Assembly (NCBI GenBank): GCA_965262505.1
Contig: CBDHFM010000002.1
Coordinates: 1-64,000 of the forward strand
DNA: 64,000 nt
From: JACPPO01 sp965262505
GTDB taxonomy: Bacteria > Acidobacteriota > Vicinamibacteria > Vicinamibacterales > UBA2999
Direction: 5' to 3'
Shown: in pieces, positions 33,185 through 42,121 of the stretch
Layout: every line of letters begins with the position of its first letter
Numbering within the stretch: position 1 is the first letter of the stretch
Translations under genes and position numbers: made by a program
Notes under the pieces: generated by a model
Told to the model about the DNA's origin: nothing
Databases searched by the model: none
The model's input: the letters and a program-made list of their open reading frames with translations, nothing else

Positions 33185-35832
33185 TAGACCTTCCCCGCTT
33201 CCCGCGCCCGCCAGTACCCCAACTCGCGCGGCAGAAAATCAGGTTTGAGATAACACCGTGTCGCATCGTGCGCCTGTAGCCCGTCGTACGCTTGCACGAT
33301 CGCTTGACAGTTTCCCAAGATGGTGAAATCCCGAGGATGAAACAACGGTTCTCGCTTTTCGCTAAAGGCTTTACTCGCGCCCACGCTCCCCACGCCGCCG
33401 CCCGCCGCGCCCGTCAACACCGACGCGCTCGCCCGTTGCGTTTGCTCCGACACGGTATAGCTCGCTTTCATCCGCGCCACTTGCCCGCAGATCCCACTGG
33501 CGAGTTGTGCCGACGCATCATCGGAGAGCGACAAGAACACCCGCGTACGAAGTGTTTGCAGCAACGCCCGCCATGCTTCCCCTTGGCCCAGGACCGCCCG
33601 TAACGACGAAATACTTTGCGTCGCCACGATCGGCACCAATCGACATTGCCGCGTCAGGGCAAACGCCTTTTCGTCTCCGCTTGGATCGTCCTCCCCTACC
33701 GTGGCGAACGCTTGATACTCGTCACACAGAAACATCGCCGGGCGGAACACGCGCGACGGGTCCGCTTGCATCAACGCTGGACGACGCAACAACGTATGCA
33801 GCCAGGATTGTTTCAGCATCACGCCGATCGCCCGCGCGAGTGCCGCGTTTGTGCCCGCTGGCATATTGAGCGCCAGCACCGTGCCCGACTCGATGACCTC
33901 ATCCAACGGCGGCAACGGACGCCGCTCGACCGCGACCTCCCGTGCCGAGCCGCCCCCCGCTACTTTGTCGTCGGCCGGTACGCCCGCTCGCCCGTTCGGA
34001 TCAGGAGGACAGAACACGTCCGCAATCTCCGGCAGATCGAACACCGACAGGAACACCGACAAGCCCTCTACAACCGTCGTCGCCACTTTCTTATCGAGCT
34101 TCGACCAATCATGTTCGTACCACCGCCGCACCGCCGCCAGGCGCAGACGCCCCGCGCGGCCCGCGCCCGCAACCCGCTCTAGCTCCCACTCACCTTTCAG
34201 ATCGCGGAGCGCTTGCTCCGTTTCCTCCGACCATGCCGCCACCCACTCCCCCGGTCGCTCCTTCGACTCCGACACCCTAAAGACCTTTGCGAGATCGACG
34301 TTTTGCGTACGGAGCTCACGCGCCGCCGCGCCTGTCAGGTACAGGCGATCTCCCCCGGCCGTTTGCTCTAGCTCATCCAACATTTTGCCGATTCGTTCTG
34401 GCTCGATCGAGCAGCGGTACACGTCCTGCAGCGTCACCCACCCGCCTGGACGCATCCGGTGCAGTTCGATGATCCACCGCACGAGGTTGGTGTATGCCTG
34501 TTGCCAAAACGGCTCGTGCCCCTTACCGAATAGTTGATTGATGAGACTCGCAATCGTGTACGCCAACGAGTAGCTATCGAGCCAGTGCGCCCCCAACGGA
34601 TTCCACGACCACCGCCCGCCGAGCCCAAGCTCAACATAATCCCCGCCGCGTTTCGCCTCGATCAACACATCCCGGACCTGATAACAAAAATCGCCTTTGA
34701 CCTCTAGCACCAGCCCGGCCATGCGCCGCGCCGGATCGTCCGCTTGCCACGACAGCAGTTGTTTGGCGAACGGTCGCATACACGCCGACGTTTTCCCGCT
34801 CCCCACCGCGCCGCAAATCAACATCCCCGTATAGAGTCCCCGCTCAGGCACCACGAGCCAGCCCGGTTTCTCCACTTCGCGCAGTGCGACGGGATGATGG
34901 ATTTCTCCGACGACGAGCGCCGGACCCGAATCGTCCCGCGCTAACGGCCAAGCGGGCAACCGGCCGACTCCGCCCGCGCGACGGTGTGATTCAAACCAGA
35001 CCCGGCTAACCCCTTGCATCACCGCCCAGGAGCCCACCAGGGCGACCCCCGGCGCGAGGTAATGCCACAGCCGCGCCGTCTCATGGAGCAGCGGCGAGCG
35101 CCCCGCCAGCAGCCCCACGACCGGATCAGCCGCCGCCCCAGGGAACGGCAGGAACCGCCACCAGATCACGCCGACCGCCCCCACGATGAGCGGCCGTCGT
35201 AACCCTTCCTGTACAAGCAACGCCGACCAGGCCCGCCAGGCCCGCGCGAGCTTCGACCGGGCCACGTCACCCACCGTCTCACCCCGAGACGCCATCCACA
35301 TGCGACCAGCCGCATGCACACCCGCCCAGGAGCCCACCAGGGCGATCCCCGGCGCGAGGTAATGCCACAGCCGCGCCGTCTCATGGAGCAGCGGCGAGCG
35401 CCCCGCCAGCAGCCCCACGACCGGATCAGCCGCCGCCCCAGGGAACGGCAGGAACCACGCCCACACCACGGCCAGCCCCACCACCAGCACCGCGCCGTGC
35501 AGCCCCGACGCCATCACGAACGCCGACACCGCCCGGACGGTCCGCGTCCCCCATCGCGCCGCGACCTCCCCCACCGTCTCACCCCGAGATGGCGGAACCC
35601 ACCACCACACCGCTTCCGCGCCCGCCCAGGAGCCCACCAGGACGACCACCGGCACGAGGTAATGCCACGCCCGAATCGCCGCGTGTACCCACGGCGACCG
35701 TTCCGCGAGTTCTCCGATCAGTACGTCAGTCCCCGGCGTCGGAAACGGTACGAATTGCCACCACAGGACCGTCCCGGCCAGGACCGCCGACGAGAACACC
35801 GCGATCACGTCACCACCCGCGCGGACCGCCAC
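33184..35832 (-). CDS. traG: VirD4/TraG-type coupling protein with triplicated membrane module
   Basis: 882 residues. The first 300 hold three about 100-residue repeats, each with two membrane helices (VVWAWFLPFPGAAADPVV, LWHYLAPGIALVGSWAG); usual VirD4 proteins have two helices in total. The ATPase follows: Walker A CGAVGSGKTSACMRP (about 340) and Walker B AMFLCDEYQAF (about 698). It docks the relaxase-DNA complex onto the secretion channel. At DNA level the repeats are exactly 300 bp apart, two of them almost identical over 130 bp, so the expansion is recent. Confidence 0.93.
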   Translation of the reverse strand: MAVRAGGDVIAVFSSAVLAGTVLWWQFVPFPTPGTDVLIGELAERSPWVHAAIRAWHYLVPVVVLVGSWAGAEAVWWWVPPSRGETVGEVAARWGTRTVRAVSAFVMASGLHGAVLVVGLAVVWAWFLPFPGAAADPVVGLLAGRSPLLHETARLWHYLAPGIALVGSWAGVHAAGRMWMASRGETVGDVARSKLARAWRAWSALLVQEGLRRPLIVGAVGVIWWRFLPFPGAAADPVVGLLAGRSPLLHETARLWHYLAPGVALVGSWAVMQGVSRVWFESHRRAGGVGRLPAWPLARDDSGPALVVGEIHHPVALREVEKPGWLVVPERGLYTGMLICGAVGSGKTSACMRPFAKQLLSWQADDPARRMAGLVLEVKGDFCYQVRDVLIEAKRGGDYVELGLGGRWSWNPLGAHWLDSYSLAYTIASLINQLFGKGHEPFWQQAYTNLVRWIIELHRMRPGGWVTLQDVYRCSIEPERIGKMLDELEQTAGGDRLYLTGAAARELRTQNVDLAKVFRVSESKERPGEWVAAWSEETEQALRDLKGEWELERVAGAGRAGRLRLAAVRRWYEHDWSKLDKKVATTVVEGLSVFLSVFDLPEIADVFCPPDPNGRAGVPADDKVAGGGSAREVAVERRPLPPLDEVIESGTVLALNMPAGTNAALARAIGVMLKQSWLHTLLRRPALMQADPSRVFRPAMFLCDEYQAFATVGEDDPSGDEKAFALTRQCRLVPIVATQSISSLRAVLGQGEAWRALLQTLRTRVFLSLSDDASAQLASGICGQVARMKASYTVSEQTQRASASVLTGAAGGGVGSVGASKAFSEKREPLFHPRDFTILGNCQAIVQAYDGLQAHDATRCYLKPDFLPRELGYWRAREAGKV
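35023..35762. repeat. three 300-bp-period direct repeats within traG
   Basis: CGCCCAGGAGCCCACCAG recurs at about 35023, 35323 and 35623. The copies at 35023-35157 and 35323-35457 are almost identical; the third has diverged. The period is a multiple of three, so copy number could change without breaking the reading frame. Confidence 0.85.
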
Positions 35833-36758
35833 AGCGCCCCCGACGTAATACCCGGCCCGCCGCTCCCGCTCATTTTTGCCGTCGTCCCCCCTGCGCCGTC
35901 GCCTGCTAATTCGGCGTACCGATCCAACGCCGCTTGCGACCCGCCGTACTTCGCTAACCGCTTCACATCGCCCGCGTCAATCGCTGAAATCAGATCCGCC
36001 AGTTCCGCCGCCGCCGCGACCCCGGCCGCGCCGCTCGTCGCCGTGCCGCCCGCCGCCGTCCACTCCGCCAACACCTTGTCAGCCGACGCCAGCGGATCGT
36101 GGCCCAGGCCCACGACCACCACCGCCACCGTCCGGCCCTTCGCTATCAACGTCGCCCACACGTCCGCGTGCGCGTCTCCCCACGTCCGCAACGCCGCCGC
36201 CGAGTCGTCACCCGCCTGGACGTAGACGAACACGCCCCCGTTGTGATCGAGTGCGACCGGCAACTTGTGAACGAAGTACCGTGTTTGCCCCTTCCCGCGT
36301 CCATCCTTCGCCGTGTACACGCGCCGAGGCAGCGCCGCCTTTGTCACTCCCACCGCCGTGAGCATCGCTACCTTTTCGTCCTCCGTCGCCAGCCACGGGC
36401 GATCCGCATGATCGACCACGTAATCGAAAGCCAACACCCGCCGCAGGAGCAAGCCCGCCTCCGATGGCCGTCGCCGGTATCGAATATGCTCCGCGCCGAG
36501 CGCCCGGTACACCTCCCGGCCTTTGATGCGAACGACCCGCGCCGCCGTCCCGTTGAACGGCTCATCGACGGCGATCCGCCCGCAGCGTTCAATAAACCGC
36601 GACGCATCGGCCCGCCGCTCACTCCCAATGAAGTTCAGATATTGCGAGCGCAGGAACGCGCCGCTATGTAGACAGACAAACGCGAGCCATTCCGCATCGT
36701 CCCCTGTCCACCCAAGCGCAGCGAGCGCCGCCGCGCGGTTCTTCAGATGGCCGATCAT
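35805..36758 (-). CDS. hypothetical protein between trbF and traG
   Basis: 317 residues. The N-terminal half is a winged-helix-like mixture (EWLAFVCLHSGAFLRSQYLN, RRPSEAGLLLRRVLAFDYV), the middle is mixed alpha/beta (YFVHKLPVALDHNGGVFVYV), and the C-terminus is Ala/Gly-rich. It resembles, weakly, replication-relaxation-type accessory proteins found beside coupling proteins. The end overlaps traG by 28 bases. A relaxosome accessory role is inferred from context only. Confidence 0.6.
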   Translation of the reverse strand: MIGHLKNRAAALAALGWTGDDAEWLAFVCLHSGAFLRSQYLNFIGSERRADASRFIERCGRIAVDEPFNGTAARVVRIKGREVYRALGAEHIRYRRRPSEAGLLLRRVLAFDYVVDHADRPWLATEDEKVAMLTAVGVTKAALPRRVYTAKDGRGKGQTRYFVHKLPVALDHNGGVFVYVQAGDDSAAALRTWGDAHADVWATLIAKGRTVAVVVVGLGHDPLASADKVLAEWTAAGGTATSGAAGVAAAAELADLISAIDAGDVKRLAKYGGSQAALDRYAELAGDGAGGTTAKMSGSGGPGITSGALWRSARVVT

Positions 36759-36775
36759 GCTGTTCGGTCCCTTTG

Positions 36776-37423
36776 TTATTCACCAGAGGACACAATCCGA
36801 TCCCCCTGTAAAAAGCTGATGACAATCCCCATCGGGTTCCAGATGACAAGCTCCGCAGGAATTTGTGTCAGAAACCGGAATTGCAACGACACCGACCACG
36901 ACTCCCGCCCAATTTCCTGCCCGGCCCGCCACCGAATCAGATCGAATGTGGCCGACGCCCCATGCGGCTCCGCCGGTTGCGGCAGGATGCGAACCTGTAC
37001 GTTTTCAACCCACAATTCTTCTGACGCGAGCCCGGCCGCCACGAGTGCAATCTCGTCCGACTGCGACCCGAACGCTTCATTTGCAATCGGCGGAGTCAGA
37101 AACCGCAGTGAACGTGTCCAATACTCCTCGACACTCCCCGCCCGACGCCCGTAGTGATCCACGATGAACCGATGCAGAAAATAGCCGGTGGTCGGATCGC
37201 GCGGGTCCGCTTGCGCTTCCATCGCGGCGTACAGCACCGCCTCCGCCCGGCCGACCTCATCAACCCGCACGATGATCGGTTTCGGGGGCGGAGCCCACGA
37301 CACCCGGACCAGCACGATCAGCAGCAGCACCACCGCCGCGCCGAGCGCCCCGGTGAGTATCCGCAGATGCCGCGCCGCGTGCATTTGCTCACCCCAAATC
37401 TCCGCGAACTCCCGCGCCGCCAT
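36776..37423 (-). CDS. trbF: TrbF/VirB8-like inner-membrane channel protein
   Basis: 215 residues from ATG 37423. A short cytoplasmic N-terminus (MAAREFAEIWGEQMHAARH) is followed by one membrane helix (ILTGALGAAVVLLLIVLV, about residues 22-40) and a periplasmic NTF2-like domain (YFLHRFIVDHYGRRAGSVEE, SVSLQFRFLTQIP). The longer open frame to 38269 is not coding: it covers trbL on the same strand. The ATG overlaps the trbL stop by one base. It is an assembly scaffold of the conjugation channel. Confidence 0.85.
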   Translation of the reverse strand: MAAREFAEIWGEQMHAARHLRILTGALGAAVVLLLIVLVRVSWAPPPKPIIVRVDEVGRAEAVLYAAMEAQADPRDPTTGYFLHRFIVDHYGRRAGSVEEYWTRSLRFLTPPIANEAFGSQSDEIALVAAGLASEELWVENVQVRILPQPAEPHGASATFDLIRWRAGQEIGRESWSVSLQFRFLTQIPAELVIWNPMGIVISFLQGDRIVSSGE

Positions 37424-38355
37424 TACACCAGCCCTCCGGTTTTCGATATCCGCGCCGCTTGCAGCGCCCGCGAACCCGCGCCGGATGACGTGGTGCCCGC
37501 GCCCGACAGCAGCATCGACGCGAACGATCCGACCTGTAACGACCCCAACAGCGCCGCGACGCCGAACAACAGCACCATGAAGAAATTTTGCATCAGCGTG
37601 GAGAATCCTTCGGCCGTCTGATACGGCCCCGGAGCCGACAACCCTCGCAAAACTTCGACGCCCACCTGTGAACTCACCCGAAACACCGCCGCCGCAATCG
37701 CGGAATAAAGCGAGTACGTCAGCATTGTTTTGAACCAGCCCCAAAACAAGAACGACAACGGCGGCAGCACCAGGAACGGAATAAACACCGGCCCCAGGAG
37801 CAGCGCAATCGTGATTGCCAATTGCGCCCACACGATCTGTGCGAGGCCCACGGTGTACACCACGAGCATGACCAAGAGCATCAACACCCAAAAAATCAGG
37901 CCGGTGATCCCGGACATGATCGCCGCCATAACAGCGCCCCACATGCGGATCGGATTCATAATCCCAGGCATCGAAGGCGTCAGCATCAAGTTGTCGTACA
38001 TCCCCCGAAACATATTTTGAAGCTCCGTCAACATTTGCTCGCCCGCGCCCGCAATGATGACGCCGTGCAGCCAGCTTCCCATGCCCGTAATCACATCTGG
38101 CACCGTCAACGAAAGACCGGGAAGTGGCGTCGTATAAAATTGCAACATGCCGAGCGGAATGGCGAGGGTGATAATCATTTTCACCACCGACGCCATGTTG
38201 ACGCCGCCGCCCGACAGCGCCATTTGTGTACCCGTCCACACGATGACGATCAACGACAAGCCCCGCCACAGATCCATTCCCGCCGCTAGCATCTGAGGCG
38301 CAACCGCCGCCGCGAGATCCTGCGCGAAGTTCTGCCAGTTTTCTACAGGGTTCAT
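37423..38355 (-). CDS. trbL: TrbL/VirB6-like polytopic membrane protein
   Basis: 310 residues from ATG 38355. About seven hydrophobic helices (LSLIVIVWTGTQMALSGG, ITGLIFWVLMLLVMLVVY, LAITIALLLGPVFIPFLVL, FFMVLLFGVAALLGSLQV) and a short Ser/Gly C-tail. VirB6-type proteins form the inner-membrane pore of type IV secretion channels. The position between trbJ and trbF and the one-base overlaps support the call. Confidence 0.88.
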   Translation of the reverse strand: MNPVENWQNFAQDLAAAVAPQMLAAGMDLWRGLSLIVIVWTGTQMALSGGGVNMASVVKMIITLAIPLGMLQFYTTPLPGLSLTVPDVITGMGSWLHGVIIAGAGEQMLTELQNMFRGMYDNLMLTPSMPGIMNPIRMWGAVMAAIMSGITGLIFWVLMLLVMLVVYTVGLAQIVWAQLAITIALLLGPVFIPFLVLPPLSFLFWGWFKTMLTYSLYSAIAAAVFRVSSQVGVEVLRGLSAPGPYQTAEGFSTLMQNFFMVLLFGVAALLGSLQVGSFASMLLSGAGTTSSGAGSRALQAARISKTGGLV

Positions 38356-38365
38356 GGAGTGCGCC

Positions 38366-38860
38366 TTACGGCGCGTCCGCTGCCGCGCGTGCCGCGATAC
38401 CTTCCGCCTGTTCGCGGGCCGCGTTCGCCGCATCGCGGACCGACGCCACGATGCCCCGTGGCGTGAGGCCCGCGCCCGTTTCGTACGGGAACAGCAGATC
38501 CCACGCCCCGCCCGCAATCGCATCCTCTAGCTGTGTTAAGACGCTGGCCTGATTCGTTGTGACCGTCGCAAGCTGCGTCTCCCACGCCACGGCTGCCGCC
38601 GCCGTGTTGTTTTTGAGTGTGTCCACATCCACGAATAGCGGCCGCCCTTCCGCCGCTCGTGCTTCCAACGCCGCGACTTGAGCGGCCGATCGTTCGGCCG
38701 CTCGTGCCGCAACGGTTTCATGCGCGGCCAGCGTGGCCGCGTGACTTTCCCGAATTTCGACTAGCAGCGCCGCAAGCTCCGCCCGCTCCGCCCGAGACGA
38801 CCCGCCGCCGCACGCCGCGCCGCCCAGGAGCAGCGCCAGCCCCACCACCAGGGCCGTCAT
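38366..38860 (-). CDS. lipoprotein in trb operon (TrbK/TrbH position)
   Basis: 164 residues from ATG 38860. A signal peptide with lipobox (VVGLALLLGGAAC, Cys about residue 17) is followed by a long coiled coil (AELAALLVEIRESHAATLAA). The TGATG overlap with trbJ shows coupled translation. Lipoproteins here could be an entry-exclusion (TrbK) or VirB7-like factor; the length exceeds both, so the role stays open. Confidence 0.7.
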   Translation of the reverse strand: MTALVVGLALLLGGAACGGGSSRAERAELAALLVEIRESHAATLAAHETVAARAAERSAAQVAALEARAAEGRPLFVDVDTLKNNTAAAAVAWETQLATVTTNQASVLTQLEDAIAGGAWDLLFPYETGAGLTPRGIVASVRDAANAAREQAEGIAARAAADAP

Positions 38861-39957
38861 CACCAGCCCCAATCTTGCGACGACGGGAAGTACCGCGCCG
38901 CGTCTTGCCGGTCCGTCCGCTCGCCGTCCCACGCCGTTTCAAAATCGGCCAGCCCGGTTTGCCCCGCGATTACACTGGCCGCCCACGCCGCCCGCGCGGC
39001 CCGGCGTGCCCGTTCTTCCTCATACGCTTCGCGTGCCCGCTTCGCCGCTTCGTACGCTCGTAGCTGCCCTTGCGCGAGCGCGATCTCCGCGTTGGCCGTG
39101 AGCGCCGCCAGCGTCGCTTGCGGAATCCGTTGCTCACGCGACAAGTCATCCAACCGCAGATCCGCGAGTGACGCCGACGATGCGCCGACCTGCTGTACCA
39201 GGAAACTCGCCGCATCCGCTTCCGCGTGCGCGTGTACCAGCGTTGCCGATCCAAGCGCGTCTCGGCCCGCCTCCTCCGCCATCAGCCTACTCACCAGAGC
39301 CGCATCGCCGGTCATGCTGTTGAACTCTGTAGCCGTGAGCAACGGCGCGACCTCCCCGGCCGTTACCATGTCCTCCCACACGCCGCGATAGCTGCGCGTG
39401 CCGTCCCCCATGTCCGCGAGCGACGCCAGCACATCGAGGTTCGCGCCCTCATTCGGCAGCGCCCACGACGCGAACGCACCCGCGAGCGCCGCGCTTGTGT
39501 TTGTCGCGGGCCGCTCCCCGAGCAGCGCCGTGGACGCCGGAGCAAGTTCATTCAGCCACGCGCCTACGTCCGTCACGCCAGGAATCCGTTGCAGGTACGC
39601 GCCGATACCCGAGGGGTCTGTTGCTAACCCCGTGCCGTCCTTCGCCATCGCCCATTGCCGATCCATCATGTCCCGCACCCGGCCCAGGTTCCCCGCCGCA
39701 GGGCTGTTGCTTGCCAGTTGCGTTGTCATGTTTAAGACCCCATCCATCGACCGAAGCTGGCTCGCCATCTCTCTGATTTGCGACACCAAATGTCCGATCT
39801 GGACGATCTGATTTGCAATAATGATCCCGTCGCAGTTGATGGAGAAGAAGCCGATCCCCCCGCACGCTTGGACTCGCTTCGTGGCCCACGGTGCCATCGT
39901 CAGGACTGCCACCATCGCCGCGCCGATTACCACCGCCCGCCAGCTTGTTGCCATCAT
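38860..39957 (-). CDS. trbJ: TrbJ/VirB5-like pilus-tip protein
   Basis: 365 residues. Signal peptide (AVVIGAAMVAVLTMAPWA), then a helical secreted domain: IIANQIVQIGHLVSQIREMA, MDGVLNMTTQLA, a central Ala-rich region, and a C-terminal coiled coil (LRAYEAAKRAREAYEEER). This is the TrbJ pattern of long periplasmic helices that cap and stabilise the pilus. Unpaired Cys residues occur only near the mature N-terminus. Confidence 0.85.
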   Translation of the reverse strand: MMATSWRAVVIGAAMVAVLTMAPWATKRVQACGGIGFFSINCDGIIIANQIVQIGHLVSQIREMASQLRSMDGVLNMTTQLASNSPAAGNLGRVRDMMDRQWAMAKDGTGLATDPSGIGAYLQRIPGVTDVGAWLNELAPASTALLGERPATNTSAALAGAFASWALPNEGANLDVLASLADMGDGTRSYRGVWEDMVTAGEVAPLLTATEFNSMTGDAALVSRLMAEEAGRDALGSATLVHAHAEADAASFLVQQVGASSASLADLRLDDLSREQRIPQATLAALTANAEIALAQGQLRAYEAAKRAREAYEEERARRAARAAWAASVIAGQTGLADFETAWDGERTDRQDAARYFPSSQDWGW

Positions 39958-41294
39958 CGGAACATCCTTTCAGGGTGAGCCGCAGGACGCGGCATGAGGA
40001 AATCGCCCGTCATCCAGATCCGGAGCCGGTGCCCGGCCCGAATCGTGATAGTTGGCAGACGATTGAGAAACCGATCAAGAATTTGCGACGACGATTGCCC
40101 GAGTCCTTGACTGACGCCGGACTGAAACCCCGACCGCCCACCTTCATACGGGTTGCCCGAACCTTGCAACGTGAGCCCCGCAATCGCTCCCACCGCCCCG
40201 GCCGCTGCGAACATGGCGAAGTAGTGTCGATTCACCTGGTCAAGCAACGCGCCCTCACCAAGACCGTTCAGCCCATGAAACGCCAGATTCACCCATCGGC
40301 CATCCGGCAGAATCAACCGATGGAATCCGACCGCGAGCCGACTCTGATCCTGCGCCCGGACAGGCTGCGCCGTCCCGAGAAACCGCGCCCCGCGCGGAAT
40401 CAAAATCCGCTGTCGGTCCGACGAATAGAACGGGATCGACACTTGCGCCTCGACCGGCCCCGCGAAATCCCCGGAGAGTTGGGTGACGAGCACCCCCGAC
40501 ACCACCGACCCCTCATAGACTCGCTCAAACCCAGGCGGATCGTTCGGCGTCGTCAGTGTCACCGCATCGGCCGAGGCCGTGATCGCTGGCCCCGTCACAC
40601 CCGGTACGGTCCGCTCCCACGGCGGTAATTCCTCCGCGCCGCCCGCCGCCGCTGTCGCCGCGTCCGTGATTTGACTCATCAGTGCTAGCGGATCAAACGG
40701 CGCGGGCACAGACGCCGCAGGCTCCGCTTGCGCCGCTGCCGCCGCCGCCTCCGCTTGCGCCGCTGGCGCGGGCCGGAATGTCTCGACCAGCGCCGGAGTC
40801 CGCAACGACCGCGCCCGCCGTTCCAGACTTTCTAACCGCAACCGCGCCCGGAGTTCGATCTCATCCGGCGTGAGCACCACCCCCGGCCCGCCGCCGCGCC
40901 CGACCGCGCCTGTAGCCGGACCATCTTGCACACCGTCACCCGGCCCGACGCCGAGCCCCGCCGCCACGCCCGCCGCGCCGCCGAACATGGACGCGAGCGC
41001 TTGCTCCGCGTCCGCGTCACGCTGCGCTTGCTCCACAGCCCGTGCTTGCAACCGCGTTTGTTCTTCCTGCAAATCCGTCAACCGCGTTGACAGTTGTGCG
41101 ACTTGCCCGCTCCCCGTGAGGTTCGGCTCCGTGCCCGCCAACGCCTCCGCTGCATCCTCACCCGGCGTACTCCACATCGTTGACAACACCAGCCCGACCA
41201 GCACCACGGAGAAGAACCCGATCCCCACCGTTCGCAGAATATTGGGCGGCAGCGCCCCGCCCGGATCTTTAATAATCTTTTTCCATTCCTGCAT
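39954..41294 (-). CDS. trbI: TrbI/VirB10-like channel protein
   Basis: 446 residues from ATG 41294, two bases after the trbG stop. A short cytoplasmic part (QEWKKIIKDPGGALPPN), one membrane helix (VGIGFFSVVLVGLVLSTMW), a Pro/Ala/Gln-rich periplasmic linker with coiled coil, and the conserved VirB10 beta-barrel domain (VYEGSVVSGVLVTQLSGDF, RQRILIPRGARFLGTAQ, LPDGRWVNLAFHGLNGLGE). It spans both membranes and senses ATPase energy. Confidence 0.95.
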   Translation of the reverse strand: MQEWKKIIKDPGGALPPNILRTVGIGFFSVVLVGLVLSTMWSTPGEDAAEALAGTEPNLTGSGQVAQLSTRLTDLQEEQTRLQARAVEQAQRDADAEQALASMFGGAAGVAAGLGVGPGDGVQDGPATGAVGRGGGPGVVLTPDEIELRARLRLESLERRARSLRTPALVETFRPAPAAQAEAAAAAAQAEPAASVPAPFDPLALMSQITDAATAAAGGAEELPPWERTVPGVTGPAITASADAVTLTTPNDPPGFERVYEGSVVSGVLVTQLSGDFAGPVEAQVSIPFYSSDRQRILIPRGARFLGTAQPVRAQDQSRLAVGFHRLILPDGRWVNLAFHGLNGLGEGALLDQVNRHYFAMFAAAGAVGAIAGLTLQGSGNPYEGGRSGFQSGVSQGLGQSSSQILDRFLNRLPTITIRAGHRLRIWMTGDFLMPRPAAHPERMFR

Positions 41295-41296
41295 TG

Positions 41297-42088
41297 CTAT
41301 GGTCCCGTCCGGCGCGTTGTCAGCGACCACGCCAACCGCTCCCCGTTCACCGCGAGGAACCCCGACCCAAGCACACGCGGCAACACGTACACCGACCCCA
41401 CCATGCCCTCAACCGTCACCGCTTCGACCGTTCCCGTGTCGCCAACCTCATACACGACTGGCGCGACCGCTCGCGTCCGCACGTACGTCCGCTCCCCGTC
41501 ATGCCACATTCCTTCGACAAAGAACGGCCCCGCCCGAGGCTCCCGGATGAACTCATACACAAATTGCAACTGCCGAGGGTACGCTTCGCGCCCCGCGTCT
41601 AGCTCCGCCTGGCTTGCCAATCGGGCCGCGTCTACCCGCTCGACCGCCGCCGCTTCCGCAACCGCGACCGCGACCCACGCCGCCGCCGAGGATCGCGCCG
41701 CCGCCGCCACCGTGGCAACCGGCGCTAAGACCGGCCCGGTCCCCGGTCCTTCCGCCGCGCCCAGGCGCACGACTGCATCAACCACGCCCTCACTGCGTTC
41801 GATCACCACCACCGGCAGGACCGCGCCCGAGGCCGTCAGAATGACAAGGTTCGATTCAGCGCCCGCCATCAACGGCCGGACAAACGCCAAATGCGCCGCC
41901 GCCGACACGTCCCAGTACTCCGCGTCGCCCACTACCACATCCACGATTGTTTCCGCGCGTGGCAACACGAGCGTCGTCACGTGCCGCACTCGCGTGGTCA
42001 CGGTGCGCGGCTCGTCGTCCTGTTGTGCCGCCGCCGAGCTGGTCAGCACGCCGACGAGCGCCACGAGTACCGCCGTCCACTTTCGCAT
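41297..42088 (-). CDS. trbG: TrbG/VirB9-like outer-complex protein (copy 1)
   Basis: 263 residues. Signal peptide to AAAQ, N-terminal VirB9 domain (VTTLVLPRAETIVDVVVGD, EYWDVSAAAHLAFVRPL, ESNLVILTASG), an Ala-rich helical linker, and the C-terminal domain (QLQFVYEFI, PFFVEGMWHDGERTYVRTRA). VirB9 binds VirB7 and VirB10 in the outer-membrane core. It follows a related gene (42122), making a tandem pair. Confidence 0.92.
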   Translation of the reverse strand: MRKWTAVLVALVGVLTSSAAAQQDDEPRTVTTRVRHVTTLVLPRAETIVDVVVGDAEYWDVSAAAHLAFVRPLMAGAESNLVILTASGAVLPVVVIERSEGVVDAVVRLGAAEGPGTGPVLAPVATVAAAARSSAAAWVAVAVAEAAAVERVDAARLASQAELDAGREAYPRQLQFVYEFIREPRAGPFFVEGMWHDGERTYVRTRAVAPVVYEVGDTGTVEAVTVEGMVGSVYVLPRVLGSGFLAVNGERLAWSLTTRRTGP

Positions 42089-42121
42089 CCCGTCCCCCTC
42101 CCGTGAGAATCCGCAACGCTG

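Noticed and set aside
37424..38269. Upstream extension of the trbF frame (497 codons in all)
   Set aside because: Covers trbL on the same strand in another frame; the repetitive Arg/Asp/Val/Gly sequence is not protein-like. trbF starts at 37423.
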